Source: Roseovarius spongiae (lineage in GTDB: Bacteria > Pseudomonadota > Alphaproteobacteria > Rhodobacterales > Rhodobacteraceae). Taken from it: 64,000 nucleotides of DNA. This document shows, piece by piece, positions 9,662-18,030 of this stretch; the first letter of the stretch is position 1, and every line of letters starts with the position of its first letter. Where the stretch lies: NCBI RefSeq assembly GCF_003651245.1, contig NZ_RAPE01000003.1, forward strand, positions 124,001 through 188,000. Reading direction: 5' to 3'. Under the pieces are notes generated by a model. The model ran no database searches and had not been told where the DNA came from. It worked only from the letters and a program-made list of their open reading frames with translations. The position numbers and the translations under genes are program-made.

Positions 9662-10402
9662 ATGCGAACGACACTGATCGCGGCCCTCGCGCTCGCCCTG
9701 CTTGGCGGCGGCGCTCTGGCCCAGACCGACGACGACGCAGCCCAGGGCAGCGCCGTCACCGAAGAATCCTCTGCGACGGAGGCGACGCAGAACGGTGCGG
9801 CGGACAAATCCTCGGCGACCGACGCCGAAGACGCCGACGCGGCGGAGGCCGAAGCGCCCGACGCCGAGGCGGAGGACGTCGCAGTTCGCGAAATGACCCT
9901 CGGGTCGGAAGACGCGCCGGTCACGGTGACGGAATACGCGTCGTTCACCTGCCCGCATTGCGCGACGTTCCACGCCACGACCTTCGAGAAGCTCAAGGCC
10001 GACTACATCGACACCGGCAAGGTCCGGTTCGTCTATCGCGACGTCTATTTCGACCGCCCCGGCCTCTGGGCCGCGATGGTGGCGCGCTGCGATCCGGACC
10101 GCTTCTTCGGCGTTTCGGACATGATCTTCGACCAACAGCGCGACTGGCTGTCCAGCGGCGACCCCGTCGGCATCTCGGAGGCGCTGCGCAAGATCGGCCG
10201 TGTCGCCGGGCTGTCGAACGATCAGCTCGACGCCTGCCTGACCGACCAGGCCAAGGCCGAGGCGCTCTATGACTGGTTCCGGTCCAACGCCGAAGCCGAC
10301 GAGATCGATTCCACCCCGACTGTGATCGTCAACGGCGCGAAGCAGGGCAACCTGCCCTATGACGACCTCAAGGCCATCATCGAGGAGGAACTCGCCAAAT
10401 GA
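9662..10402 (+). CDS. DsbA-family thiol-disulfide oxidoreductase with acidic linker
   Basis: A 246-residue periplasmic thioredoxin-fold protein. The signal peptide is MRTTLIAALALALLGGGALA. An unusual linker of about 50 residues rich in Asp, Glu, Ala, Ser and Thr follows (residues 22-75). The thioredoxin/DsbA domain has the active site CPHC at 97-100 in EYASFTCPHC, and a cis-Pro loop is plausible at DSTPTVIVNG. Two ATGs are adjacent (9659 and 9662); the second gives better spacing to GGAAG. The stop overlaps the next start by 4 nt (ATGA), so translation of the CoA transferase is probably coupled. Confidence 0.92.
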   Translation: MRTTLIAALALALLGGGALAQTDDDAAQGSAVTEESSATEATQNGAADKSSATDAEDADAAEAEAPDAEAEDVAVREMTLGSEDAPVTVTEYASFTCPHCATFHATTFEKLKADYIDTGKVRFVYRDVYFDRPGLWAAMVARCDPDRFFGVSDMIFDQQRDWLSSGDPVGISEALRKIGRVAGLSNDQLDACLTDQAKAEALYDWFRSNAEADEIDSTPTVIVNGAKQGNLPYDDLKAIIEEELAK

Positions 10403-11520
10403 GCGCCGCCCCCCTTGCCGGGTTGAAGGTCATCGAACTGGCGCGCATCCTGGCCGGCCCCTGGGCCGGACAGACGCTGGGCGATCTCGGCGCGGAGGTC
10501 ATCAAGGTGGAAAGCCCGGAGGGCGACGACACCCGTCGCTGGGGCCCGCCCTTCGTCGAGCGCGAGGGCGACCGCAGCGCCGCCTATTTCCACAGCTGCA
10601 ACCGGGGCAAGACCAGCGTCACCATCGATTTCCGCACGCCCGAGGGTCAGGAACAGGTGCGCGACCTGGTGCGCGGCGCCGACATCGTGATCGAGAACTT
10701 CAAGGTCGGCGGCCTTGCGAAATACGGGCTGGACTACGCCAGCCTGTCCAACCTGAACCCCGGCCTGATCTATTGCTCGATCACCGGTTTCGGGCAGGAC
10801 GGGCCCTATGCCCACCGCGCCGGGTATGATTACATCATCCAGGGCATGTCCGGGCTGATGTCGATCACCGGCGCGCCGGACGGCCAGCCCACCCGCGCCG
10901 GCGTGGCGATCACCGATGTGTTCAGCGGCGTCTATGCGACAACCGCGATCCTCGCCGCGCTGCACCAGCGTCACGCGACCGGCAAGGGGCAGCATATCGA
11001 CATGGCGCTTCTCGACGTGGCGGTGTCGGTCACCGCGAACCAGGCGATGAACTACCTCTCGACCGGGACGCCGCCGGGGCGGACAGGCAACTACCACCCC
11101 AACCTCACCCCTTACCAGGTGTTCGACTGCGCCGATGGCTACATCATCATCGCGGTCGGAAACGACGCGCAGTTCCAGCGGCTCTGCGCGGTGCTGGGCC
11201 TGCCGGACCTCGCCGAAGCGGCGGAGTTCGCGTCCAACGCGGACCGGATCGCCAATCGCGAGCGGCTGACCGGGCTGCTGACCGAACGCACGCTCACGTT
11301 CACCAAGGCCGACCTGCTGACGGCCTGCGAGGGCGCGGGGATTCCGGCGGGGCAGATCAACGAGATGAACGAGGTCTTCGCCGACCCGCAGGTCAGGGCG
11401 CGGGGCATGCAGATCGCGCCCGGCGGCGTTCCCGGCGTGCGCAGCCCGTTCCGGTTCTCGGACGCGGAACTCGTGCTCGAAAAGGCCTCGCCCAAGCTGG
11501 GGGACGGCAACCCCGGATGA
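10399..11520 (+). CDS. CaiB/BaiF (family III) CoA-transferase
   Basis: A 373-residue family III CoA-transferase, which swaps CoA between carboxylic acids through an aspartyl-CoA intermediate. The catalytic aspartate is D173 in AITDVFSGVYA. The N terminus LKVIELARILAGPWAGQ and the block GAEVIKVESPEGDDTRRWGPPF are typical. The substrate cannot be read from sequence; formyl-, succinyl-, carnitine- and bile-acid-CoA enzymes share these motifs. It overlaps dsbA by 4 nt. Confidence 0.93.
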   Translation: MSAAPLAGLKVIELARILAGPWAGQTLGDLGAEVIKVESPEGDDTRRWGPPFVEREGDRSAAYFHSCNRGKTSVTIDFRTPEGQEQVRDLVRGADIVIENFKVGGLAKYGLDYASLSNLNPGLIYCSITGFGQDGPYAHRAGYDYIIQGMSGLMSITGAPDGQPTRAGVAITDVFSGVYATTAILAALHQRHATGKGQHIDMALLDVAVSVTANQAMNYLSTGTPPGRTGNYHPNLTPYQVFDCADGYIIIAVGNDAQFQRLCAVLGLPDLAEAAEFASNADRIANRERLTGLLTERTLTFTKADLLTACEGAGIPAGQINEMNEVFADPQVRARGMQIAPGGVPGVRSPFRFSDAELVLEKASPKLGDGNPG

Positions 11521-11532
11521 TCCGATCCCGGC

Positions 11533-12549
11533 TCAGGCCGGGGGCGGGTCTTGCGGGAGGGCGCCGATGCGCTTCAGCGCGGCCTCGATCGCGCTCCAGT
11601 CCTCGATCCCGAGGCGCACCGGCAGCGTGAGCACCTTGGACCGGAACGCCTCAGGCAGGCGCACGGCGTCCTTCTCGGTCGTCACCAGTTGCGCGCCGAG
11701 ACGGGCCGCGTCCGTCTCGAGCCGGGACAGCAACGCGGGCGTGAGCGGCTGGTGATCCTCCAGCGCCTCGGTCCCGGCGAGATCGGCGCCGAGGGCCGCG
11801 AGCGTTGCGAATAATTTCTCGGGATGACCGATCCCCGCGAAGGCGAAGACGCGCGCGCCCTGCCAGTCCATGCCCGTTTTCAGCGGCGCAAGCGCCCCGC
11901 GCAGATGCGGAACCGTGATCCGCGCGCCCCAGATCGCCTCGAACGCAGCCTGCGCCCGCTCGGGGCCGATCGACAGGAGCAGATCGGCGCGGGCGAGGCC
12001 GGCATCCACCGGCTCGCGCAGGGGGCCGGCGGGAATGCAGCGCCCATTGCCGAAGCCGGCGGCGGCGTCGACCACGACGAGGGCGAGATCATGCGCCAGC
12101 GAAGGGTTCTGGAACCCGTCGTCGAGCAGGATCGCCTGCGCGCCCGCCGCCTCTGCCGCCGCGGCGCCCGCCGCGCGGTCGCGCGCCACCCAGACCGGGG
12201 CGAAGGCGGCGATCAGCAGCGGCTCGTCTCCGACCTCCGCCGCGGAATGGCGCGCGGGGTCGACGCGCACCGGCCCGGCAAGCGTTCCGCCGTGGCCGCG
12301 GCTGACCACATGCGCGGCGCGGCCAGCCTCGGCCAGCCGGGACAGCAGCGCGATCACGGTGGGTGTCTTGCCCGTGCCGCCGGCGTTGATGTTGCCCACG
12401 CAGATCACCGGTGCGCCCATGCGCCGGCGCGGCCCGCGCGCCAGCCGCCGCGCCGTCGCCCGCGCGTAGAGCGCGCCCAACGGGGCCAGCAGCCGCGCGC
12501 GCAATCCGGGGCGCGCGGGCGGGTTCTGCCAGAAGGCGGGCGCGCGCAT
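11533..12549 (-). CDS. lpxK: Tetraacyldisaccharide 4'-kinase
   Basis: LpxK phosphorylates the 4' position of lipid A disaccharide at the inner membrane. The 338-residue product has the P-loop [12 protein letters not shown] (52-63), and [15 protein letters not shown] and [12 protein letters not shown] motifs. The hydrophobic N terminus ([18 protein letters not shown]) matches the membrane-associated helix of the family. Its ATG shares one base with the stop of the upstream WaaA-like gene (TGATG), so the two are translationally coupled. Confidence 0.96.
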   Translation of the reverse strand: MRAPAFWQNPPARPGLRARLLAPLGALYARATARRLARGPRRRMGAPVICVGNINAGGTGKTPTVIALLSRLAEAGRAAHVVSRGHGGTLAGPVRVDPARHSAAEVGDEPLLIAAFAPVWVARDRAAGAAAAEAAGAQAILLDDGFQNPSLAHDLALVVVDAAAGFGNGRCIPAGPLREPVDAGLARADLLLSIGPERAQAAFEAIWGARITVPHLRGALAPLKTGMDWQGARVFAFAGIGHPEKLFATLAALGADLAGTEALEDHQPLTPALLSRLETDAARLGAQLVTTEKDAVRLPEAFRSKVLTLPVRLGIEDWSAIEAALKRIGALPQDPPPA

Positions 12550-13742
12550 CAGCCCGCCTCGAGAAGGTCGAGCGTGTCCTGCACCAGGTCCACGATCTGA
12601 TCGGTCACGCGCGCGCCCGTCGTCGCCACGTCCCAGGCCGCATGCGCCATCAGCGCCGAGCGGTCCGGCGCGATCAGCTGGCCGAGCGCTGCGGCGAGCG
12701 TTTCGCTGTCGCGCACGATGCGCGCGCCCCCCGCTTCGGCGTAGCGGCGGTAACTGTCGAGGTAGCGCCGCACGTTCGGGCCATACATGATCGCCGAGCC
12801 ATGTGCCGCGGGTTCGTTCGGGTCGCGCCCCTGCCGCCCCGCGCCGAAGGAACTGGCCATCAGCGTGATCGTCGCCAGCCGATACCAGAGTCCCATCTCC
12901 CCGCGCGTGTCGGCCAGCAACACCTGCGTCGTCTCCTCGGGCATGGCGCCGCCGGACCAGACCGTGTAACGCCAGCCGCCCGCATCCAGCGCGGCAATGA
13001 AATCGGGCGCGTCGGCCACGTCGTCCGGGACCAGCACCAGAAACAGCCGGTGCGCCAGCCGGCTCACCGCGCGGTGCGCGTCGAGCACGAGGCCGATCTC
13101 GTCGGGCTGCACCATCGCGGCGAGCCAGACCGGGCGTCCGCGCAGCCCCTCGGCCATCTCGGCGCGCAGGCCCTCGTCATGGGGCAGCGCAACGGCGCCT
13201 TCGCGGAAGACGCCGGAAACCGTCACGTCGCGTTCGGGGACGCCCATGCGGCGCACGTGGCGCGCGGCGGCGTCCGAACGCGCGTGGATCGCCATGAACC
13301 GCCCCAGCGCGCTACGCTGCGCGTCCGGCAGCCAGCGCCAGCCGCTGCGCCCGAGCGCGCCCTCATCCGCATCGATCAGATAAAGCGGCACGCCGCGACG
13401 GTCGGCGCCGGCGATCAGCACGGGGCGCAGATCGCCCCCCGCCCAGAGGCAGAGATCGGGACGCCAGTGCGCCAGGAACGCCTCGACCGCCGGGGCGCGG
13501 TCGGCGGGCAGCGCGGCGTGGATCACGCCGGCGCGGGGCGTCTCCGGCAGCGGCGCCTCGGGGGTCGCGGTCAGCAACAGGGTCACCCCCGGCCGCTGCG
13601 CCCGGAGCCGCCCGGCCAGTTGCGCCATCGCGTCCACGTGATCGGGCTGCGTCGCATGCCCCCAGACCAGCGCGCCGTCGGGGCGTGGCGCGTCCCTTGC
13701 CGGATCGGGGCCGGATTGTCCCCCGCCCGGGGCGCGCGACAT
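12549..13742 (-). CDS. WaaA/KdtA-like glycosyltransferase with altered catalytic motifs
   Basis: A 397-residue protein with the two-domain architecture of Kdo transferase (GT30). The C-terminal domain keeps [15 protein letters not shown] and a [14 protein letters not shown] block equivalent to the family's NPLEP. It lacks the N-terminal membrane anchor (it starts [19 protein letters not shown]). The usual SxGE motif that supplies the catalytic base is replaced by [11 protein letters not shown], and the ETExWPN block by [11 protein letters not shown]. Coupling to lpxK supports a lipid A role. It may be a diverged paralogue with a structural or altered transferase role, with the true WaaA elsewhere. 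Homology is sure, activity is not. Confidence 0.82.
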   Translation of the reverse strand: MSRAPGGGQSGPDPARDAPRPDGALVWGHATQPDHVDAMAQLAGRLRAQRPGVTLLLTATPEAPLPETPRAGVIHAALPADRAPAVEAFLAHWRPDLCLWAGGDLRPVLIAGADRRGVPLYLIDADEGALGRSGWRWLPDAQRSALGRFMAIHARSDAAARHVRRMGVPERDVTVSGVFREGAVALPHDEGLRAEMAEGLRGRPVWLAAMVQPDEIGLVLDAHRAVSRLAHRLFLVLVPDDVADAPDFIAALDAGGWRYTVWSGGAMPEETTQVLLADTRGEMGLWYRLATITLMASSFGAGRQGRDPNEPAAHGSAIMYGPNVRRYLDSYRRYAEAGGARIVRDSETLAAALGQLIAPDRSALMAHAAWDVATTGARVTDQIVDLVQDTLDLLEAG

Positions 13743-13752
13743 GTCCGGCCCC

Positions 13753-13995
13753 TCAGCCCAGCTCCTCGGTGGGCGAGGCGGCGCTTTCCTCGTCGCGCAG
13801 CTTGTGCAGGTGGGCGATGAAATAGCGCATATGAGCGTTGTCCACGGTGCGCTGCGCCTCGTGCTTCCAGGCGTCGTAGGCGCTGGCGTAGTTCGGAAAG
13901 ATGCCGACGATGTGCAGGTCGTCGACGTTCTTGAAGACGTTTTTCGAAGGGTCGGCCAGTTCGCCGCCGAAGACGAGGTGCAGGCGTTGCGTCAT
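13753..13995 (-). CDS. DUF4170 protein
   Basis: An 80-residue cytoplasmic protein (MTQRLHLVFGGELADPSKN, then VDDLHIVGIFPNYASAYDAWK and DNAHMRYFIAHLHKL) matching DUF4170, found in alphaproteobacteria beside lpxK/waaA genes. It is the first gene of the run DUF4170, waaA-like, lpxK, with a 10-nt gap to the next. No catalytic motif; function unknown. The position suggests a link to lipid A/Kdo metabolism. Confidence 0.85.
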   Translation of the reverse strand: MTQRLHLVFGGELADPSKNVFKNVDDLHIVGIFPNYASAYDAWKHEAQRTVDNAHMRYFIAHLHKLRDEESAASPTEELG

Positions 13996-14113
13996 GTATC
14001 GGTCCTTGTGCGGTCAGTTCCGTCGCGGTGGCGCGCAGGGTATTGCAATTGCGCGCGGGGTCAAGCGGTGCGCCGCCCCGGCCGCGTTGCGCGGCAGAGG
14101 TGGCTGGGGATTC

Positions 14114-14136
14114 GAGTATTTGGGGAACATTGAAAG
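14114..14136 (+). repeat. Dispersed intergenic element, GAACATTGAAAG type
   Basis: A 23-nt element starting GAGTATTTGGGGAAC and ending ATTGAAAG, preceded by GGGATTC. It matches 60768-60790 and 49009-49031 on the other strand. It lies 71 nt upstream of the amidotransferase start in the same orientation. When translated it gives the spurious peptide EYLGNIE, a common trap for over-long start calls. Confidence 0.65.
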
Positions 14137-14207
14137 TGAACGCGTTATCTTGACGCCCCGTGCGCCATGCGGCAGGCAGTCGTCCATTGCAAAGAGGGCG
14201 CGCGACG

Positions 14208-14948
14208 ATGAGCAGACCTTTCCTGATCCTGCAACTGCGCCCCGAGACCGAGGCCTCGGACGACGAATACGCCGCGATCCTGCGCAAGGGCGGTCTCGAC
14301 GAGGCGCAGGCATGGCGGGTGCGGCTGGATCGCGAGGGGCTGCCCGACGCGCTCGACCTTGACGCGCTGAGCGGGGTGATCGTCGGCGGCGGGCCGGGCT
14401 GCGTGAGCGACGCGCCTCAGGACAAGACCGCGATGGAGGCCCGGATCGAGGACGCGGTGCTGTCGCTCATGCCGCGGATCACCGCGCGGGATTTCCCCTT
14501 CCTCGGCTGCTGTTACGGGATAGGCATCCTCGGCAGGCATCTCGGCGGGGTCGTGGGCAAGGGCGCGCATGGCGAGCCGGTGGGCACCAGCGCCTGCGAG
14601 GTGACGCAAGAGGGGCGCGCCGATCCGCTGCTGGCGGGCCTGCCCGAGAGGTTCGACGCCTTCGTCGGCCATAAGGAGGCGCTCGAGGCGCTGCCGCCGG
14701 GGTGCGCGCACCTCGTGCGCTCGGCCCCCTGCCCCTACCAGATGGTGCGGCATGGGCGGAACGTCTATGCGACGCAGTTCCACCCCGAGGCCGACGGCGC
14801 GGGGTTCGAGACGCGCATCCATGTCTACAAGGACCGGGGCTATTTCGCGCCCGAGGAGGCCGAGGACCTGATCCGCATGGCGCGCGCGGCGGACGTGCAT
14901 GCGCCCGAGTTGATCCTGCGGAACTTCGTCGCGCGCTACGCGCGCTGA
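14208..14948 (+). CDS. Class I glutamine amidotransferase-like protein
   Basis: A 246-residue stand-alone GATase-1 domain. The nucleophile is Cys102 in the FLGCCYGIG elbow, and His/Glu are in ATQFHPEAD. An oxyanion strand GVIVGGGPGCVSD precedes. It resembles GMP-synthase-like amidotransferases (glutamine hydrolysis feeding ammonia or deglutamylation) but has no fused synthetase. The ATG at 14208 follows GCGCGACG; an upstream in-frame ATG at 14160 would add non-conserved residues. Substrate is unknown. Confidence 0.9.
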   Translation: MSRPFLILQLRPETEASDDEYAAILRKGGLDEAQAWRVRLDREGLPDALDLDALSGVIVGGGPGCVSDAPQDKTAMEARIEDAVLSLMPRITARDFPFLGCCYGIGILGRHLGGVVGKGAHGEPVGTSACEVTQEGRADPLLAGLPERFDAFVGHKEALEALPPGCAHLVRSAPCPYQMVRHGRNVYATQFHPEADGAGFETRIHVYKDRGYFAPEEAEDLIRMARAADVHAPELILRNFVARYAR

Positions 14949-14955
14949 GCGGCCT

Positions 14956-15603
14956 TCAGAACGGCGCCTCGGCGCGGAACTTCATCCCCGCGCCGCCGTC
15001 GGGGTGGCGCAGGCGCAGCTCCTCGGAATGGAGCATGAGGCGGGGCCAGTTCCGCGCGGCCCCTTCCGCATAGAGCGGATCGCCCAGGATCGGGTGACCC
15101 AGAGCGAGCATGTGAACGCGCAACTGGTGGCTGCGCCCCGTGCGGGGCATCAGGCGCACCCGGCTTTCGGCGTCCGAGCTGCGCAGCACGCGCCAGTCCG
15201 TGAGCGCCGCGCGTCCCGTTTCATGGCAGACCATCTGCCGCGGCCGGTTCGACCAATCTACGGTCAGCGGCAAATCCACCGTGCCGGTCTTTGGCGCGAG
15301 CCGCCCGGCGACCCGCGCAACGTAGGTCTTTTTCACCTGCCTTTTCTCGAATTGCAGGCCAAGGTGGCGCTGCGCGTGGGGCGTCAGCGCAAAGACCATG
15401 ACGCCCGACGTGTCCCGGTCCAGCCGATGCACGAGGAGCGCGGTCGGAAACGCCTCGGTCACCCGCGCCAGCAGGCAATCGGCGAGATGCGGCCCCTTGC
15501 CGGGCACCGACAACAGGCCCGCGGGCTTGTCCAGCAGGACGATCTCGTGATCGGCGTGCAGCACGCGAAGCGGTGTGTCGGGCGGGCGGTAGGCGTCATC
15601 CAT
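14956..15603 (-). CDS. RluA-family pseudouridine synthase
   Basis: A 215-residue RluA-type enzyme. The catalytic motif HRLDRDTSG has the active aspartate at 62. DKPAGLLSVPGKG and RTGRSHQLRVHMLALGHPILGD are the other conserved blocks. It lacks an S4 domain, like E. coli RluA, and modifies U746 in 23S rRNA and/or U32 in tRNA in that family. Open frame continues upstream of the ATG, but the conserved region begins at MDDAYRPPDTPLRVLHAD. Convergent with the amidotransferase gene (7-nt gap). Confidence 0.93.
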   Translation of the reverse strand: MDDAYRPPDTPLRVLHADHEIVLLDKPAGLLSVPGKGPHLADCLLARVTEAFPTALLVHRLDRDTSGVMVFALTPHAQRHLGLQFEKRQVKKTYVARVAGRLAPKTGTVDLPLTVDWSNRPRQMVCHETGRAALTDWRVLRSSDAESRVRLMPRTGRSHQLRVHMLALGHPILGDPLYAEGAARNWPRLMLHSEELRLRHPDGGAGMKFRAEAPF

Positions 15604-15641
15604 GCCCCCGCTTAGCGCCCCAGGTCTGGCTTGGAAAGCGG

Positions 15642-16259
15642 TCAGGCCGCGTAGCGCGCCATGAACATCTCGACGGCGCCGTCGACCACGCGGGCGATCT
15701 CGGCCTCGTCGAATTCGCGCTGGATGCCGCAGAGCTTGCGGGTGAAGAGATCGCTCTTGCAGAGCTCGGCCAGTTGCATCGCGGCGAGGTCGATGTCCTC
15801 GATCCGCAGCGCGCCGCGCTCGACATAGATCCGCAGCACCGCGCCGACCCGTTCGCGCACCAGTTCGGGGCCGGATTCGTAGAACCGCGCGCCCAGTTCG
15901 GGGAAGCGATGCGATTCGGCCACGCAGGTGCGATAGATCTGGCAGCCGAAATCCGTCAGGAAAAACCGTACGATCCGGTCCACCGCCTCGTGCAGGGCGT
16001 CTTCGACCGGGGCATTGACGTCGATCACCTCCATCGCCGCCTCGGCCTGGCGGTTGCACTCGATGCGGGCCACCTCGGAGAAGAGCAGCCGCTTGTCGGG
16101 GAAATAGGAATATAGCGTCGCCTTGGAGACGCCTGCCTGTCGGGCGATCTCGTCCACGCTGGCGCCTTCATAGCCGTCGCGCATGAAGACGTCGCGCGCG
16201 CCGCTCAGCACCTGGCCGAACTTGCGGCCTCTCTTGATTTGCGCGGCCGTCATCGTCAT
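15642..16259 (-). CDS. TetR/AcrR family transcriptional regulator
   Basis: A 205-residue repressor with an N-terminal HTH (ASVDEIARQAGVSKATLYSYFPDKRLLF, about 33-60) and an AefR-like C-terminal ligand domain (FFLTDFGCQIYRTCVAESHRFPELGARFY). It probably forms a dimer. It lies downstream of the small exported gene at 16333-16515, on the same strand with a 73-nt gap. Repeated TGAAC motifs upstream of that gene (16530-16604) are candidate operators, so autoregulation with the neighbour and possibly mbfA is plausible. Confidence 0.93.
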   Translation of the reverse strand: MTMTAAQIKRGRKFGQVLSGARDVFMRDGYEGASVDEIARQAGVSKATLYSYFPDKRLLFSEVARIECNRQAEAAMEVIDVNAPVEDALHEAVDRIVRFFLTDFGCQIYRTCVAESHRFPELGARFYESGPELVRERVGAVLRIYVERGALRIEDIDLAAMQLAELCKSDLFTRKLCGIQREFDEAEIARVVDGAVEMFMARYAA

Positions 16260-16332
16260 CCGCTTCCTCTCCCCGGGGCTGCGCCACCTTAGCGGCGCTT
16301 CCCCCGGGGTCGCAAGCGGTTCACGAGACGCT

Positions 16333-16515
16333 TCAATCGTTGAGCGTCGTCGCCCCGCGAGTGGTGGTGTCCGGCGTGGGGCTAACGTCGCCCTCGGGAA
16401 AGGTCAGGACGGGCGTCAGGCCGCCGATTTCGAATGCGGCGACCGGCAGCGGCGCCAGCGTCGCGGCGAGGGTTGCGCTGACGATCAGCGCGGCGGTGAA
16501 GGTCCGGTGTTTCAT
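16333..16515 (-). CDS. Very small exported peptide
   Basis: A 60-residue ORF with a strong signal peptide (MKHRTFTAALIVSATLAATL...AAA, cleavage near residue 27). The mature tail of about 33 residues (FEIGGLTPVLTFPEGDVSP, then TTTRGATTLND) has no recognisable motif. The start has a GGAGACATCCC site. It sits between candidate TetR operators and the tetR gene, on the tetR strand. Confidence 0.6.
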   Translation of the reverse strand: MKHRTFTAALIVSATLAATLAPLPVAAFEIGGLTPVLTFPEGDVSPTPDTTTRGATTLND

Positions 16516-16529
16516 GGGATGTCTCCATC

Positions 16530-16604
16530 TGAACTAAACGGTATAGATAATAAGTGAACCGATCAGTTCGAATTTGCAAGAACAATCTGAACCGTTCTGT
16601 TTAC
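16530..16604. promoter_or_regulatory. Three TGAAC-type repeats, candidate TetR operators
   Basis: TGAACTAAACGGTATA (16530-16545), TGAACCGATCAGTTCG (16555-16570) and TGAACCGTTCTGTTTA (16588-16603). The second is close to palindromic, and the second and third agree at 12 of 16 positions. They lie between the minus-strand small exported gene/tetR and plus-strand mbfA. TGAAC-N6-GTTCA dyads are usual for AefR/PsrA-like TetR regulators. Confidence 0.5.
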
Positions 16605-16658
16605 TTTTTTTTTGCGATGCATCTCCCCCTCTTGATAATCCAAACTCCGATGCGCTAC

Positions 16659-16675
16659 ATTAGAACGATTCTAAT
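16659..16675. promoter_or_regulatory. Irr-type iron control element (ICE box)
   Basis: ATTAGAA-CGA-TTCTAAT is a perfect 7+3+7 palindrome matching the ICE/Irr box TTTAGAA-N3-TTCTAAA. It lies 16 nt before the mbfA start, where a bound repressor would block transcription or early elongation. Irr regulation of mbfA is established in Bradyrhizobium and Agrobacterium. Confidence 0.82.
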
Positions 16676-16691
16676 CCTTGGAAGCCTCGAC

Positions 16692-17669
16692 ATGATCCCG
16701 GGCCTGCCCAACCGCCGCCGCTTTGGCGACCTCAGCGAACAGGAAGTTCTCGCGCTCGCGATATCTTCCGAAGAGGACGACGCGCGCATCTACCGGACCT
16801 ACGCCGAACGTCTGCGCGCCGATTTCCCGGCCAGCGCCGCGATGTTCGACGGGATGGCCGCCGAGGAGGACACGCATCGTCAGCGGCTGATCGAGCGGCA
16901 CCGCGCGCGCTTTGGCGACGTGATCCCGCTCATCCGGCGCGAGCACGTCGCCGGCGCCCATGCCCGCCGCCCCGTCTGGCTGGTCGAAAACCTCGGCATC
17001 GAACGCATCCGCGCCGAGGCCGCCGCGATGGAGCGCGACGCCGAACGTTTCTACCTCGCCGCGGCCAGGCGCAGCACCGATGCGGCCACGCGGCAATTGC
17101 TGGGCGATCTCGCCGCCGCCGAGGCGGACCACCAGACCGCGGCCGAGACGCTCGAGGCGGAGCATCTCGACCACGACGCCCGCGCCGCCGAGGCGGATAC
17201 CGCAAGGCGGCAGTTCATTTTGACGTGGGTGCAACCCGGCCTTGCCGGCCTCATGGACGGATCGGTCAGCACGCTCGCCCCGATCTTTGCCGTGGCCTTC
17301 GCCACGCATGACACCTGGACCACGTTTCTTGTCGGGCTGGCCGCGTCGGTGGGCGCGGGCATCTCGATGGGCTTCACCGAGGCGGCGAGCGACGACGGCG
17401 CGCTGTCGGGACGCGGCAGCCCGGTCAAACGCGGGCTGGCCAGCGGGATCATGACCACGCTGGGCGGGCTGGGCCATGCGCTGCCCTATCTCATCCCCGA
17501 TTTCTGGACCGCGACCGGGATCGCCATCGCGATCGTCTTTGTCGAACTCTGGGCGATCGCGTGGATTCAGAACCGTTTCATGGAAACCCCGTTCTTCCGC
17601 GCCGCCTTTCAGGTGGTGCTGGGCGGCGCGCTGGTCTTTGCCGCGGGGGTGCTGATCGGCAGCGGGTAG
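16692..17669 (+). CDS. mbfA: Membrane-bound ferritin / iron exporter MbfA
   Basis: MbfA exports iron at the inner membrane. Its N-terminal erythrin/ferritin-like domain (about 10-160) carries paired acidic iron ligands: SSEEDDARIY near 27, EEDTHRQRL near 58, MERDAERFY and EADHQ further on. A C-terminal VIT1/CCC1-like membrane domain (about 170-325) follows with QPGLAGLMDGSVSTLAP and GISMGFTEAASDDG. Length is 325. The ATG at 16692 is chosen because the ferritin domain starts there; upstream in-frame codons run through the ICE box. Iron-replete derepression by Irr is expected. Confidence 0.95.
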   Translation: MIPGLPNRRRFGDLSEQEVLALAISSEEDDARIYRTYAERLRADFPASAAMFDGMAAEEDTHRQRLIERHRARFGDVIPLIRREHVAGAHARRPVWLVENLGIERIRAEAAAMERDAERFYLAAARRSTDAATRQLLGDLAAAEADHQTAAETLEAEHLDHDARAAEADTARRQFILTWVQPGLAGLMDGSVSTLAPIFAVAFATHDTWTTFLVGLAASVGAGISMGFTEAASDDGALSGRGSPVKRGLASGIMTTLGGLGHALPYLIPDFWTATGIAIAIVFVELWAIAWIQNRFMETPFFRAAFQVVLGGALVFAAGVLIGSG

Positions 17670-17679
17670 CGCAGCCGCG

Positions 17680-18030
17680 TCAGTCACCGAACTGCCTGTC
17701 CTCGAGCATCTGGACCGGGTTGCTTGCATCTTCGCGGACTCGCGGCGCCTCGTCGGGATTTTCCGGCGGGCCTCTCCGCTGCAGTTCCTTCACGTGACGT
17801 TCCAACATCGGGATGCAATGGAACAGGTCGCTTCCACAGTAAAAGCTCCGGCCTTTAAAATAGACCGTATAACTCTCTTCATCGGGGCCGAACGAACCGG
17901 GCGTCGTCGTGCGGGTGTATGTATAGGGGATGCCCCTATGCACGCCCGTGCCTTCCGTCGTTGTCGTCGCGCACCCGCTCAGGATCGTCGTCACTGCTAT
18001 ACAGGTCGCAAAAACATGAACAATACGCAT
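17680..18030 (-). CDS. Small lipoprotein
   Basis: A 116-residue ORF with a type II signal peptide (MRIVHVFATCIAVTTILSGC, lipobox LSGC with Cys at 20). Mature part is polar and contains YTYTRTTTPGSFGPDEES and two further cysteines in FYCGSDLFHC. No domain recognised. GC is lower than in flanking genes. It is convergent with mbfA (10-nt gap). Residue after Cys is Ala, which predicts outer-membrane sorting if Lol rules hold. Confidence 0.75.
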   Translation of the reverse strand: MRIVHVFATCIAVTTILSGCATTTTEGTGVHRGIPYTYTRTTTPGSFGPDEESYTVYFKGRSFYCGSDLFHCIPMLERHVKELQRRGPPENPDEAPRVREDASNPVQMLEDRQFGD

